Shown here: piece by piece, positions 49,440 to 58,072 of the stretch
Layout of the letters: each line of letters begins with the position of its first letter
Position numbering within the stretch: the stretch's first letter is position 1
DNA from: Methylobacillus methanolivorans
GTDB lineage: Bacteria > Pseudomonadota > Gammaproteobacteria > Burkholderiales > Methylophilaceae
Direction: 5' to 3'
Assembly (NCBI RefSeq): GCF_020531845.1
Contig: NZ_JAJAVF010000003.1
Coordinates: 1 to 64,000 of the forward strand
DNA: 64,000 nt
The notes under the pieces: generated by a model
Told to the model about the DNA's origin: nothing
The model's database searches: none
The model's input: the letters and a program-made list of their open reading frames with translations, nothing else
Program-made: the position numbers and the translations under genes

Positions 49440-49521
49440 TTGTAAATCACTGTAAAAGTAGTCCTTTTCTAGTCATTTTTCCATCATGTGACACTGAATT
49501 GTCACATTTCCTCCCAATAAT
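49440..49521 (+). promoter_or_regulatory. Candidate operator and Pho-box-like promoter of the porin gene
   Basis: TGTGACA-CTGAAT-TGTCACA at 49487-49506 is a perfect inverted repeat. Read as a Pho box, GTGACACTGAA-TTGTCAC ends at 49505, and AATAAT (49516-49521) lies 10 bp further, the spacing expected between a Pho box and a -10 element. TTGTAAA (49440) and CTGTAAA (49450) add two more half-sites one helical turn apart. The porin start is 57 bp downstream of the -10 candidate. PhoB is one candidate; a CRP/FNR-like regulator is another. Confidence 0.45.
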
Positions 49522-49578
49522 CCCGCCTCATTGAATGGCAAACACGCCGTCATCTCTCTAGACTTCAATGAGGAAAAA

Positions 49579-50994
49579 ATGAAACTGTTACGTTTGTTAC
49601 CCATGACCGCGATGGCATTGGCGAGTATGTCAGCGATGGCAGACTCCACGACTGATCTTGTCAATGCATTGGTCGCTAAAGGTGTATTGACCGAAGAGGA
49701 AGGCAAGCTTCTGAGCAAGGGCCACGAAAGCGAGAAGGCAGCTCAGGACAAAGTGCTGGAGAAAAGCAGCAAGGCAGGTGGCAAGGTCACGATTTCCGAC
49801 GCAATCGACAATGCCACGATCTATGGCGATATTCGCGCCCGCTACGAATTCCGTCGAGGTGAGGACTCATCCAACATCACTGAAGATCGCGAACGTGGCC
49901 GTTACAAGCTGGTGCTAGGCGTCAAAACCAACGCTGGCGATTTCTACTCCGACATCGCATTATCCATGGGGGCAAATGGTCGCTCCGACAACTCCACTTT
50001 CGGTAACGCTGCCAACAGTTCCAACGGTTCCAACACCAAAGAAACTGTCTACGTCAAACGCGCACTGCTAGGCTGGAAAGTCACAGACTGGTTGAAGGTA
50101 GAAGCAGGCCGTGTTGCCAATCCGCTCTACACGACGCCTATGGTATGGGACGGTGACTTGACCTTTGAAGGCCTGGTCGAGAAGGTAGAGTACCAATGGG
50201 GTAAGGTAAACCTGTTCGCTAATTTTGCCCAATCACAGTACATCGGTGACCGCCAAGACTTCACCATTATCAACAATGATAGGGTCACCAATGATTTGAT
50301 GGCATTTCAGGGTGGAGCAAAATTTGATATTAACGAGCGTGTTTCTGCCAAGGCAGCGCTCACCTTTACCAAGTTCTCCAACGACCATGCACCAGGTGCT
50401 GGGCCATTTGTGCCCGGTTTGGGCAGCGATAGTGGTCGAGGTGTCAGCCTGGGCACAACGACGACAGCAACCAACGATATCCGCACCATCGAGATTCCCG
50501 CCGAAGTTGTGTTCAAGCTTAATGACAGCATGAAACTGATGGCGTTCAGCGACTATGTGACCAACCTGGATGGTAAGGATAGATACGAAGCCGCGGTGGC
50601 TGCCGCGACTGCCAGCTCGGCAACCAGAGGGGCTGTAATCCGCTCGGCAGGCCATGACGACAAGGCCTGGTTGCTTGGCGTGGGACTCTCTAGCCAACAG
50701 GGCAAGCAACCCAAACGTGGCGATTGGTCCAGCAGATTGTGGTATCAAGATGTGGGAATTTACGCACTTGACCCCAATACCGTCGATTCCGACTTCATGG
50801 ACTCTCGAGTCAACATGAAGGGCATCGTACTCAAGGGAGAATACTTCCTGCGTGACAATGTCGTCGTGAACTTGGCTGTCGGCCATGCCAACCGCAAGAA
50901 CGATAAACTATCAGCTGCCGCATCGCAGAGCGATATCGCCCTCAATCTCGACAGTTTCAGCTTGTACCAGATGGATATCACCTACAGGTTCTAG
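49579..50994 (+). CDS. Putative outer-membrane porin
   Basis: This 471-residue protein has a signal peptide (LLPMTAMALASMSAMA), a short helical N-domain (STTDLVNALVAKGVLTEEEG and a Lys/Glu-rich stretch), then a beta-barrel from about residue 85 with alternating aromatic strands, ending in the porin-type terminal Phe (YQMDITYRF). It fits the 'putative porin' family; substrate selectivity is unknown. AGGA precedes the ATG; a 16-codon upstream extension lacks support. Upstream DNA holds a Pho-box-like site. Confidence 0.85.
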   Translation: MKLLRLLPMTAMALASMSAMADSTTDLVNALVAKGVLTEEEGKLLSKGHESEKAAQDKVLEKSSKAGGKVTISDAIDNATIYGDIRARYEFRRGEDSSNITEDRERGRYKLVLGVKTNAGDFYSDIALSMGANGRSDNSTFGNAANSSNGSNTKETVYVKRALLGWKVTDWLKVEAGRVANPLYTTPMVWDGDLTFEGLVEKVEYQWGKVNLFANFAQSQYIGDRQDFTIINNDRVTNDLMAFQGGAKFDINERVSAKAALTFTKFSNDHAPGAGPFVPGLGSDSGRGVSLGTTTTATNDIRTIEIPAEVVFKLNDSMKLMAFSDYVTNLDGKDRYEAAVAAATASSATRGAVIRSAGHDDKAWLLGVGLSSQQGKQPKRGDWSSRLWYQDVGIYALDPNTVDSDFMDSRVNMKGIVLKGEYFLRDNVVVNLAVGHANRKNDKLSAAASQSDIALNLDSFSLYQMDITYRF

Positions 50995-51016
50995 TCCAAC
51001 TTCATGCACACCACTC

Positions 51017-51039
51017 AAGCAGCTTACGGGCTGCTTTTT
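51017..51039 (+). terminator. Terminator of the porin gene
   Basis: AAGCAGC and GCTGCTT form a 7-bp stem with loop TTACGG followed by TTTC, 23 nt after the stop codon. Confidence 0.75.
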
Positions 51040-51066
51040 CATTTCCACCCGCTTCGATCAGGCAAC

Positions 51067-51092
51067 AAAAAAGGCAGCAAAGCTGCCTTTTT
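51067..51092. terminator. Second terminator, shared with azurin
   Basis: AAAAAGGCAGC and GCTGCCTTTTT pair over 11 bp with loop AAA. It has T-runs on both strands between converging genes and mainly serves azurin. Confidence 0.8.
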
Positions 51093-51131
51093 GATTAATC
51101 ACCCATCAGGCGATTATGATGGGATACTGTA

Positions 51132-51581
51132 TTACTTAACAGTAACAGTACCGCGCATCATAGTGGCATGGCCAGGGAAGGAACAGAAGAATGTGTACTT
51201 CTCACCAGCAGCCAGCTTGCTTACGTCAACCTTAACGCTGTCCTTCTCACCACCACCGACCAGCTTAGTGTGAGCAATCACACGTGCATCACCAGCCTTA
51301 ACAAAGTTACCAGCTTCACCAGCGGCAACACCGTCATTCATGACAGCCTTGAAATCAGCAGTCTTAGTGATCACCAGATTGTGGCCCATGACATTTTTTG
51401 GCAGTGAACCAGTGTGCTTCAGGTTTACTGTGAACTCTTTACAGCTCTTTTCAATATCAATGTTCTTGGTGTTGAATTGCATAGCGTCGTTAGCTTCGAC
51501 ATCTACCGAGCAACCGGCTGCCAATACGGAGCCAGAGAACAGTGAAGCGAACAACAGAGCGACGATTTTGCTGGATTTCAT
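51132..51581 (-). CDS. Azurin
   Basis: The 149-residue blue copper protein has a signal peptide of about 22 residues and type 1 copper ligands His67 (MGHNL), Cys133 (FFCSFPGH), His138 and Met142. It carries electrons in the periplasm. In RuMP methylotrophs azurins can accept electrons from methylamine dehydrogenase systems, but no mau genes are in this window. The ATG at 51579-51581 has AGGA upstream; the frame extends five codons before it. Confidence 0.95.
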   Translation of the reverse strand: MKSSKIVALLFASLFSGSVLAAGCSVDVEANDAMQFNTKNIDIEKSCKEFTVNLKHTGSLPKNVMGHNLVITKTADFKAVMNDGVAAGEAGNFVKAGDARVIAHTKLVGGGEKDSVKVDVSKLAAGEKYTFFCSFPGHATMMRGTVTVK

Positions 51582-51777
51582 AATGACTTTCCTCATCTAA
51601 AATAGGCTTATTGCCTGTGTTATAGAACTTCTCTTTTGTTACTACTCAACAACTACCGCATTTGGCTTTTTGCTGCGCATTGTTTGATGTTGCTGCATCA
51701 GAGCGCATTGCCAGTTTCCCGATTTTTACAACTGAGAAACATTATCAATTAAACCGAGTATTTTTTCCAGTATCTTA

Positions 51778-51803
51778 GTGATACGCTAGTTATAACGTAT
51801 CAC
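51778..51803. promoter_or_regulatory. Inverted repeat between azurin and the symporter
   Basis: GTGATACG and CGTATCAC flank CTAGTTATAA. It is 39 nt past the symporter stop and about 195 nt upstream of azurin. It could be the symporter terminator (no T-run) or an operator; the loop holds a TATAA-like -10 sequence. Confidence 0.4.
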
Positions 51804-51842
51804 CCCCAGTTTGGATGACAGTGCGGGCAATTCTATACAAAA

Positions 51843-53102
51843 TCATCCCCCTGCAACAGGCTTATGGTCAGAAGTTGAGACAATTTCCTGCACAATCAAG
51901 CTACCCACCATGTCCCCTTCGACATTTACCGTCGTACGTATGGTATCCAGCAGGCGATCTATAGGCAGCAAAATAGCAATGGCCTCCGCTGGCAAACCGA
52001 CTGACTGCAACACCATCACCATCGTCACCATGCCAGCACTAGGAATACCTGGAGCACCAAGCGAAGCCAACATGGCCATAAAAAACACTATGAGTTGCTG
52101 AACCAGGTTAAGTTCCACCCCAGCTAGGTTGGCGATGAATAATGCAGCAGAAGCTTCATACAATGCAGTGCCATCCATATTGATCGTCGCCCCCAACGGC
52201 ACAACGAACCCCGCAATGTCACGCTTTACACCTAGTTGCTGCTCGGTACACCGCATAGTCACGGGCATGGTGGCAGAACTAGAGCTAGTGGCAAATGCAG
52301 TTACCAGAGCATCACGTGCGCCTTTCCAGAATCGCCATGGTGTAACGCGCGTAACCAAGTAGAGAATGCCTGGCAGGATGATGACACCATGCACAAGGGT
52401 AATGCCCACGACCAAGAGCATGAATTCACCCATGCTTGCGAACAGGCTGGCATCCTGCGTGGCTACCAGCTTGGTGAGCAATGCCATGATGCCGATAGGC
52501 GCCAGGCGCATCACCCAACCGACCACCATCATCACCAGGTCAAAGGCTTCCTGCATGATATTGAGTAAATGACGGTAGCGTTCGCCGCCGATCACCATGG
52601 CAATGCCAACGATCAAGGCAAAAATAACCACAGCAAGCACATTGCTCTGTGCCAGCGCTGCAAATGGGTTCTGGAACAGGCCCAACAAGAATTTGCTGAA
52701 AAACTCACCAACAGTCAGCTTTTCACTATGGAAATTCTCCATGGCATCCGCAAACATACCAAGGTGCATGCCCGCACCGGGCTTGAAGATATTGGTCGCC
52801 ACCAAGCCCAGTGCCACCGCAATCGCCATGGAAATACTGAAGAAGACCAAGGTGGAAATCCACACCCGATGCATTTGCCGATGCGCCTGCAAGCTTGCGA
52901 CGCCGACGACGATGGATGTAAACAGCAAGGGCACCAGCACCATCTTAAGCAGGCCGATGAAGACACCACCTGCCATAGTGCTGATGTATAAGCCAGTCTC
53001 TTGTGCTGTCGAACCTGTATCTAGGCTAGCCAGCAGGAACCCCAACCCTACACCCAATAATGCACCGAGCAATATCTGTGTGTTGAGGCTGGGTAGCTTC
53101 AT
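51843..53102 (-). CDS. Dicarboxylate/amino acid:cation symporter (DAACS family)
   Basis: This 419-residue membrane protein has the GltP/DctA hallmarks: ATSSSSATMPVTMRC (serine-rich hairpin), PLGATINMDGTALYE and GAPGIPSAGMVTMVMVL, and MDRLLDTIRTTVNV-like C-terminal residues. It probably imports glutamate, aspartate or C4-dicarboxylates with sodium or protons. It follows the RNA methyltransferase by 9 nt. Confidence 0.9.
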   Translation of the reverse strand: MKLPSLNTQILLGALLGVGLGFLLASLDTGSTAQETGLYISTMAGGVFIGLLKMVLVPLLFTSIVVGVASLQAHRQMHRVWISTLVFFSISMAIAVALGLVATNIFKPGAGMHLGMFADAMENFHSEKLTVGEFFSKFLLGLFQNPFAALAQSNVLAVVIFALIVGIAMVIGGERYRHLLNIMQEAFDLVMMVVGWVMRLAPIGIMALLTKLVATQDASLFASMGEFMLLVVGITLVHGVIILPGILYLVTRVTPWRFWKGARDALVTAFATSSSSATMPVTMRCTEQQLGVKRDIAGFVVPLGATINMDGTALYEASAALFIANLAGVELNLVQQLIVFFMAMLASLGAPGIPSAGMVTMVMVLQSVGLPAEAIAILLPIDRLLDTIRTTVNVEGDMVGSLIVQEIVSTSDHKPVAGG

Positions 53103-53111
53103 GCGGACTCC

Positions 53112-54362
53112 TTAAGTGGTGAGTTCGAACACCGCAGCAAAGAAACCATCGGTTTCATGTTGGTGCGGCAGTAATTTCAGATAAGCCCCAGTATCCAGCT
53201 CAACCTGTTGTTGTGCAAGGACTTCTGCCGCATTCACAAGCTTGAATTGTGGATGTGCGGCCAAGAAAGCTTCTGCCACCTGCTCATTTTCTTCCGCCAG
53301 CAAGCTGCATGTGGCATAGATCAAGCGACCACCTGCCTTCACCAATTTTGCTGCCCGGGTCAGTATAGCCGCCTGTTTGGCAGTTAACTCGGCAATATCG
53401 TTGGGGGTCTGCTTCCACTTCAAGTCAGGGTTACGGCGTAAGGTCCCCAGGCCACTACACGGAGCATCCACCAGCACACGATTGAACTTGCCATTCAGGC
53501 GCTTGAGTTTAGGATCACTCTCACTGCTGATCAGTTGGCTATGCAGGTTGGAAAGACCAGAACGCTTGAGACGCTGGCCCAGGTTATGCAAGCGCTTTTC
53601 TGACACATCAAAAGCGTACAACCTGCCGGTGTTACGCATCAGCGCGCCCATCGCCAGTGTCTTGCCACCTGCGCCTGCGCAGAAATCCGCAATCATCTCG
53701 CCGCGCTTAGGAGCTACCAGCAATGCCAGCAGTTGGCTACCTTCGTCCTGCACCTCGATCTTGCCATCGACAAAGAAAGGGTGACGGTTGATGGACATAC
53801 GCTGCGGTAAGCGAATGCCAGTAGGCGAGTAAGGCGTTGCTTCAGCACCGGCCTTTTCACTATTAAACCGTGCCAATACTTCATCGCGGTTGCTCTTGAT
53901 CAGGTTAACGCGCAAATCAAGGCTCGCAGCTTTGTGCATGCTACGCGCAATCGCCAATGCTTCCTCTGCCCCATATTGCGACTCCAGGCGCTCCCACAGC
54001 CATTCTGGCAAGTCAGCTTGTATTGCCGGGCTCAAGCCATCCGTGGACTTGGCCTTGATCTCTTGCGCCCATTCCTTTTGCTGCTGGTTCAACAACTCAT
54101 CCAGCTCACGTAAGCTATTGCCCTGCACGCGCACCAGCCAAGCTACTAACAAACGGCGCGGATCTTCATTACCAGCCAAGTAAGCAAGAAATGATCTTCG
54201 GCGTAGCACGCCATATACCGCCTCGGCAATCCAGCCGCGCTCCTTGTTGCCAAACTCGCGGTGCTCACGGAAAAATTTTCCCAACTTGGCATCCGCCGGA
54301 CCGGGATTACCCAATACGTCGGCAAGGGCAATACTGGTGGATCTCAGAATATTCTGGTTCAT
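53112..54362 (-). CDS. RsmB/NOP-family RNA cytosine methyltransferase
   Basis: The 416-residue protein has a helical N-domain (KLGKFFREHREFGNKERGWIAEAVYGVLRRR), then VQDEGSQLLALLVAPKRGEMIADFCAGAGGKTLAMGAL (SAM-binding region), and the two catalytic cysteines in VDAPCSGLGTLRRNPD and YATCSLLAEEN. It makes m5C in RNA, most likely rRNA; the exact position cannot be told. It follows the DUF3108 pair. Confidence 0.9.
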   Translation of the reverse strand: MNQNILRSTSIALADVLGNPGPADAKLGKFFREHREFGNKERGWIAEAVYGVLRRRSFLAYLAGNEDPRRLLVAWLVRVQGNSLRELDELLNQQQKEWAQEIKAKSTDGLSPAIQADLPEWLWERLESQYGAEEALAIARSMHKAASLDLRVNLIKSNRDEVLARFNSEKAGAEATPYSPTGIRLPQRMSINRHPFFVDGKIEVQDEGSQLLALLVAPKRGEMIADFCAGAGGKTLAMGALMRNTGRLYAFDVSEKRLHNLGQRLKRSGLSNLHSQLISSESDPKLKRLNGKFNRVLVDAPCSGLGTLRRNPDLKWKQTPNDIAELTAKQAAILTRAAKLVKAGGRLIYATCSLLAEENEQVAEAFLAAHPQFKLVNAAEVLAQQQVELDTGAYLKLLPHQHETDGFFAAVFELTT

Positions 54363-54366
54363 AATC

Positions 54367-55458
54367 TCATTTCAATAAATCAGTCGATATGCTGGTGGCA
54401 AGCTGTTCGATCACGCTGCCATCCTCTTCTGTCTTACGCATTTTAACTGGCAGGTAGTGATAATCTATCGCCAGCCATAATTCGGTTTTCTCATGGCCCG
54501 TCTGGCCTGCATGTGCAATATGCCAGGTACGTACACTGCCAAACTCGGCATTCAGGGTTTCCTCACCTTCAAAACTGTAGCTATATTCGCTCAATTTCTT
54601 GCCATTGCTGATGTGCAGCGTCAGTTGCTCCAGCGGTGGTGTGAAAATAAACTGATACATAAAGCTCAATAAATCCTGCGAGCCTGCAGGCAATGCCACG
54701 GTCTTCACCCCCTTGGCGGTTTCCAAGGTCACCGTATGCTGCTCCCAGTCAAACCGGGATTGCTGCTTCTTGTTTTCCCCCTTGCCATATTGGTAAGAGA
54801 AAAACTGCGGTTGCAAGCCTTCGCTGGTCACCACGCCTTCGCTCTGCTGCAACAATTTTCCCGCCACAACCAATGCCGCAAGCCCCTTGGCTTCAGTAGT
54901 GCTGGTCAGCTCATACCGGCCATTCTCTTGCATGCGGTAACTAATCTTGGTCACCCCGATCTTGCTACCATTTTCCCCACGCAACACCACAAATTCGGTG
55001 TCTACATAACTGAACGCGGGCATTTCATGCGCCTCAATTTCAGGTGCTTCGGCTAACCCAGCATCCTCTAGCGGCCTAACTGAATCATCAGCCTGCGGCT
55101 CATTCGCTGGCGCAACATCCACGGCAGGCATTTCATCCATAGGCTGAAAATCTGTAATGGGCTCCTGCGCCGCCATCTCAGGCAATGGCTGGCTAGCTGG
55201 CGGCTGTGCCTGTTCCGCCGCGGGTTTAGGCTTGGGTGCTGGCTGCGGCTTGGGTGCCGGAGGCAACTGAGCCAGCGGTGCGGCTTGCAAGTGTATTTGC
55301 TGCACTTGGTGATTAGATTGTGCAACATCCAGACTGGGCAAGTGCCAATACTCACTCCCCAGTATCACCAAGTGAACCAACAGGGAAAGCAATAGTGCAA
55401 GCGCCAGCCCTAGAGGCAGACGCTTCAAGAAACTCTTGCTGAATACACTACTCCACAT
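54367..55458 (-). CDS. DUF3108 protein with TonB-like N-terminal anchor
   Basis: This 363-residue protein has one N-terminal membrane helix (LPLGLALALLLSLLVHLVIL), a Pro/Lys/Gln-rich spacer (about 60-110, TonB-like) and a C-terminal DUF3108 domain (about 150-360) closely resembling the upstream protein (SSFIYQF/LSFMYQF, HYLPVK). It overlaps the upstream gene by 11 nt. Function is unknown; it probably spans the periplasm and touches the cell envelope. Confidence 0.8.
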   Translation of the reverse strand: MWSSVFSKSFLKRLPLGLALALLLSLLVHLVILGSEYWHLPSLDVAQSNHQVQQIHLQAAPLAQLPPAPKPQPAPKPKPAAEQAQPPASQPLPEMAAQEPITDFQPMDEMPAVDVAPANEPQADDSVRPLEDAGLAEAPEIEAHEMPAFSYVDTEFVVLRGENGSKIGVTKISYRMQENGRYELTSTTEAKGLAALVVAGKLLQQSEGVVTSEGLQPQFFSYQYGKGENKKQQSRFDWEQHTVTLETAKGVKTVALPAGSQDLLSFMYQFIFTPPLEQLTLHISNGKKLSEYSYSFEGEETLNAEFGSVRTWHIAHAGQTGHEKTELWLAIDYHYLPVKMRKTEEDGSVIEQLATSISTDLLK

Positions 55459-56143
55459 TAATGCTCGTCAGCACCTGTTCTATCTTGCTACCCTTGTCAT
55501 CCACCATCATGAGCTTGACCGGCAGGTAATGCTGCTCCACGGCAAGCCATAACTCCTTGCCATCCTCATCAGCCACTGCCTCACTGAGATGCATCACCTT
55601 GAACTTGCCAGCAGCAACCTCCAAGGCATCGCTCTTGGCATCGATCTGATAGTGATAAGTACGCAGCTTCTTGCCTGTCGTCACCGGCAATTTGAGCTCG
55701 GCACCAGTAGGGGCTGCAAACATGAACTGATAGATGAAGCTGCTGATATCCTGCGCGCCCGGCTCTAGCGGCACAGTATTAAGCTTGCCCTTCACCTTCA
55801 TCTTGAGCTGGTTGTTTGCCCAATCGAAATCGGTATATAACGAGCGCTTTTCGTTATCACCCTGGTGCAACTCAAAATGCTCCGGCTTCAAGCCCTGTGC
55901 CGTCACCTCACCACTACTGGTCAATCTGCGCTCGCCAAACAAGGCATAGACACCCACGCCTTTAGTCACGCTTTCAATATGGTAGCGATTACCTTCTTGC
56001 CGATACGTTTCATTCACGGTAGCAAAGGGCTGGCCATTGCGCGTGGCTTCATAGGTAAGCTGCACCTGCTTGGGCGCAGCCAGTGCCAGATGGCTGACAC
56101 ATAGCAGCAATAGACTCAGGACACGGATACGGGATATGAACAT
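55448..56143 (-). CDS. Exported DUF3108 protein
   Basis: The 231-residue protein has a signal peptide (VLSLLLLCVSHLALA) followed by a beta-rich DUF3108 domain (QVQLTYEATRNGQPFATVNE, ISSFIYQFMFAAP, EQHYLPVKLMMVDDKGSKIEQVLTSI). AGGAGG four bases before the ATG makes the start clear; the frame is open 12 codons further up. It lies downstream of purM, where purN often sits in relatives. Confidence 0.85.
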   Translation of the reverse strand: MFISRIRVLSLLLLCVSHLALAAPKQVQLTYEATRNGQPFATVNETYRQEGNRYHIESVTKGVGVYALFGERRLTSSGEVTAQGLKPEHFELHQGDNEKRSLYTDFDWANNQLKMKVKGKLNTVPLEPGAQDISSFIYQFMFAAPTGAELKLPVTTGKKLRTYHYQIDAKSDALEVAAGKFKVMHLSEAVADEDGKELWLAVEQHYLPVKLMMVDDKGSKIEQVLTSINVE

Positions 56144-56247
56144 GGGACCTCCTGGAACATGAAGGGCGATGCATTGCATCGCCCTGAATCAGCACTCATC
56201 CAGTGCAAGCAAACACTCTGTTGGCAACAGAATCCTGCTTTAGTTCT

Positions 56248-57288
56248 TTACACCACCACGGTAGGCGCTTCGCCAGCCGTCTGTGCACGGATACGGCCAA
56301 TGTCCCACACTTTTTCGCCCTCTGCCGCCAGTAAAGCCTGTGCAGCAGCCGCATCTTGGGCCGACACGATGACCACCATGCCAATACCGCAGTTGAACGT
56401 ACGGTACATTTCCTGATCGGTGACATTACCCTGCTCCTGCAACCAGGAAAACAGCGGTGGCATTTCCCAGCTTCCTTGGCGTACTTCAGCAGTTAGTCCT
56501 TCAGGCAACACGCGCGGCACGTTTTCAGTAATACCGCCGCCAGTGATATGCGCCATGCCTTTGACCTTGATGCTTTGCAGCAACTTGAGGATAGGCTTTA
56601 CGTAAATACGCGTCGGTGCCATCACTACGTCCCGGAACGGACGGCCATAGAAATCGCTATCAAGGTCTACACCAGAAAGATCAAGCAGCTTACGCACCAG
56701 CGAGTAACCATTGGAATGCGCGCCATTGGACGCCAACCCCAGTACTACATCGCCTTCAGCGATAGTAGAGCCATCAATCAAGGCATCCTTGTCTGCGGCA
56801 CCCACCACGAAGCCTGCAAGATCATATTCACCGTCCGGGTACATGCCGGGCATTTCGGCGGTTTCACCACCCACCAGCGCACAGCCAGATTGCTCGCAAC
56901 CCGCAGCAATGCCTTGCACCACTTGCGCCGCAGTATCGACATCAAGCTTGCCGCAGGCAAAATAATCGAGGAAGAACAAAGGCTCCGCGCCTTGCACCAG
57001 AATGTCGTTGACGCTCATGGCAACCAGATCGATACCGACCGTATCGTGCTTGTTGAGCTGGAAAGCCAGCTTGAGTTTGGTGCCTACACCATCGGTACCA
57101 GAGACCAATACCGGGTTCTTGAATTTCTTCGGCACTTCAAACAAGGAACCGAAACCACCAATACCACCCAACACTTCCGGGCGCATGGTACGTTTTGCGA
57201 ATGGCTTGATTCTCTCAACCAGGGCGTCCCCGGCCTCAATGTCCACACCGGCATCGCGATAGCTAATCGAGGTTTTTTCAGAATTCAA
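56248..57288 (-). CDS. purM: Phosphoribosylformylglycinamidine cyclo-ligase (AIR synthetase)
   Basis: This 346-residue enzyme shows [59 protein letters not shown] and GIGMVVIV. It closes the imidazole ring in purine synthesis. The family start corresponds to a TTG codon at 57286-57288 with a weak GAG upstream; longer extensions have no family support. It is divergent from hda. Confidence 0.95.
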   Translation of the reverse strand: MNSEKTSISYRDAGVDIEAGDALVERIKPFAKRTMRPEVLGGIGGFGSLFEVPKKFKNPVLVSGTDGVGTKLKLAFQLNKHDTVGIDLVAMSVNDILVQGAEPLFFLDYFACGKLDVDTAAQVVQGIAAGCEQSGCALVGGETAEMPGMYPDGEYDLAGFVVGAADKDALIDGSTIAEGDVVLGLASNGAHSNGYSLVRKLLDLSGVDLDSDFYGRPFRDVVMAPTRIYVKPILKLLQSIKVKGMAHITGGGITENVPRVLPEGLTAEVRQGSWEMPPLFSWLQEQGNVTDQEMYRTFNCGIGMVVIVSAQDAAAAQALLAAEGEKVWDIGRIRAQTAGEAPTVVV

Positions 57289-57436
57289 GTTGAGTTCTCG
57301 CTTTCCACAGGATAAATTTAGACAATTAGGGCGCAATTTTACCTGATAATAGCCCGCAAACGATAATAAAGACCTCGGCAGGATCACGATGCATCATGCA
57401 CGACACTGCCAATATTTAGCTCGCAAGTGAACCATA

Positions 57437-58060
57437 TTGAAACAACTACTTCTTGATATCCAGCCCCCCGCGGCCCCCAGCCTGGATAACTTCGTGGTCG
57501 GCCGCAATGCCGAAGCCCTGTTCCAGCTTAAGCGCACCGTGCTTGAACATGATGATGCACGCTTCATCTACCTCTGGGGAGAAACCGGTTGTGGTAAAAG
57601 CCACTTGATCCAGGCGTGTAACGCGCTTGCCCACACTGCCGACCTAGACATGATCTGCGTCGATGATGTACACACGCTTTCCGATGATGACCAAATTGCC
57701 TTGTTCGACCTTTACAACCAGTTACGCGAATCTGGCGGCAGGTTGCTGGTCAGCGGCATTGCAGCCCCAGGGCAGATGGGTTTGCGTGATGACCTGGCTA
57801 CCCGGCTGGCGTGGGGACTGAGCTACCAGCTACATCCACTAAGTGATGAAGAAAAAACCCAGGCATTGAAAATCCACGCCGATGCCCGCGGCATGAAGTT
57901 GCCCGACGAAGTGCTGGACTACTGCCTGCGCCACCTGCGCCGCGACATGCCCAGCTTGATCGCTACCATTGATGCCCTGGACGAATGGTCACTCACCGAC
58001 AAACGCGCTGTGACGTTGCCGTTGCTGAAACAATTACTGCAAACTTCCACCCAACCCTAG
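57437..58060 (+). CDS. hda: DnaA regulatory inactivator Hda
   Basis: The 207-residue protein has the DnaA-like AAA+ domain: Walker A GETGCGKSHL, Walker B MICVDDVHTL, and the C-terminal lid (ARGMKLPDEVLDYCLRHLRRDMPSL). N-terminal KQLLLDIQ resembles a clamp-binding QL-motif. With the beta clamp it triggers ATP hydrolysis by DnaA. The start codon is TTG. Confidence 0.93.
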   Translation: MKQLLLDIQPPAAPSLDNFVVGRNAEALFQLKRTVLEHDDARFIYLWGETGCGKSHLIQACNALAHTADLDMICVDDVHTLSDDDQIALFDLYNQLRESGGRLLVSGIAAPGQMGLRDDLATRLAWGLSYQLHPLSDEEKTQALKIHADARGMKLPDEVLDYCLRHLRRDMPSLIATIDALDEWSLTDKRAVTLPLLKQLLQTSTQP

Positions 58061-58072
58061 GACAACCTCATC

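Noticed and set aside
49487..49506. A canonical CRP site before the porin gene
   Set aside because: TGTGA and TCACA are present but separated by 10 bp instead of 6, so a standard CRP site is not supported, although a related regulator remains possible.
56548..57315. A 255-codon open frame opposite purM
   Set aside because: Its sequence mirrors the codon pattern of purM and matches no recognised domain.
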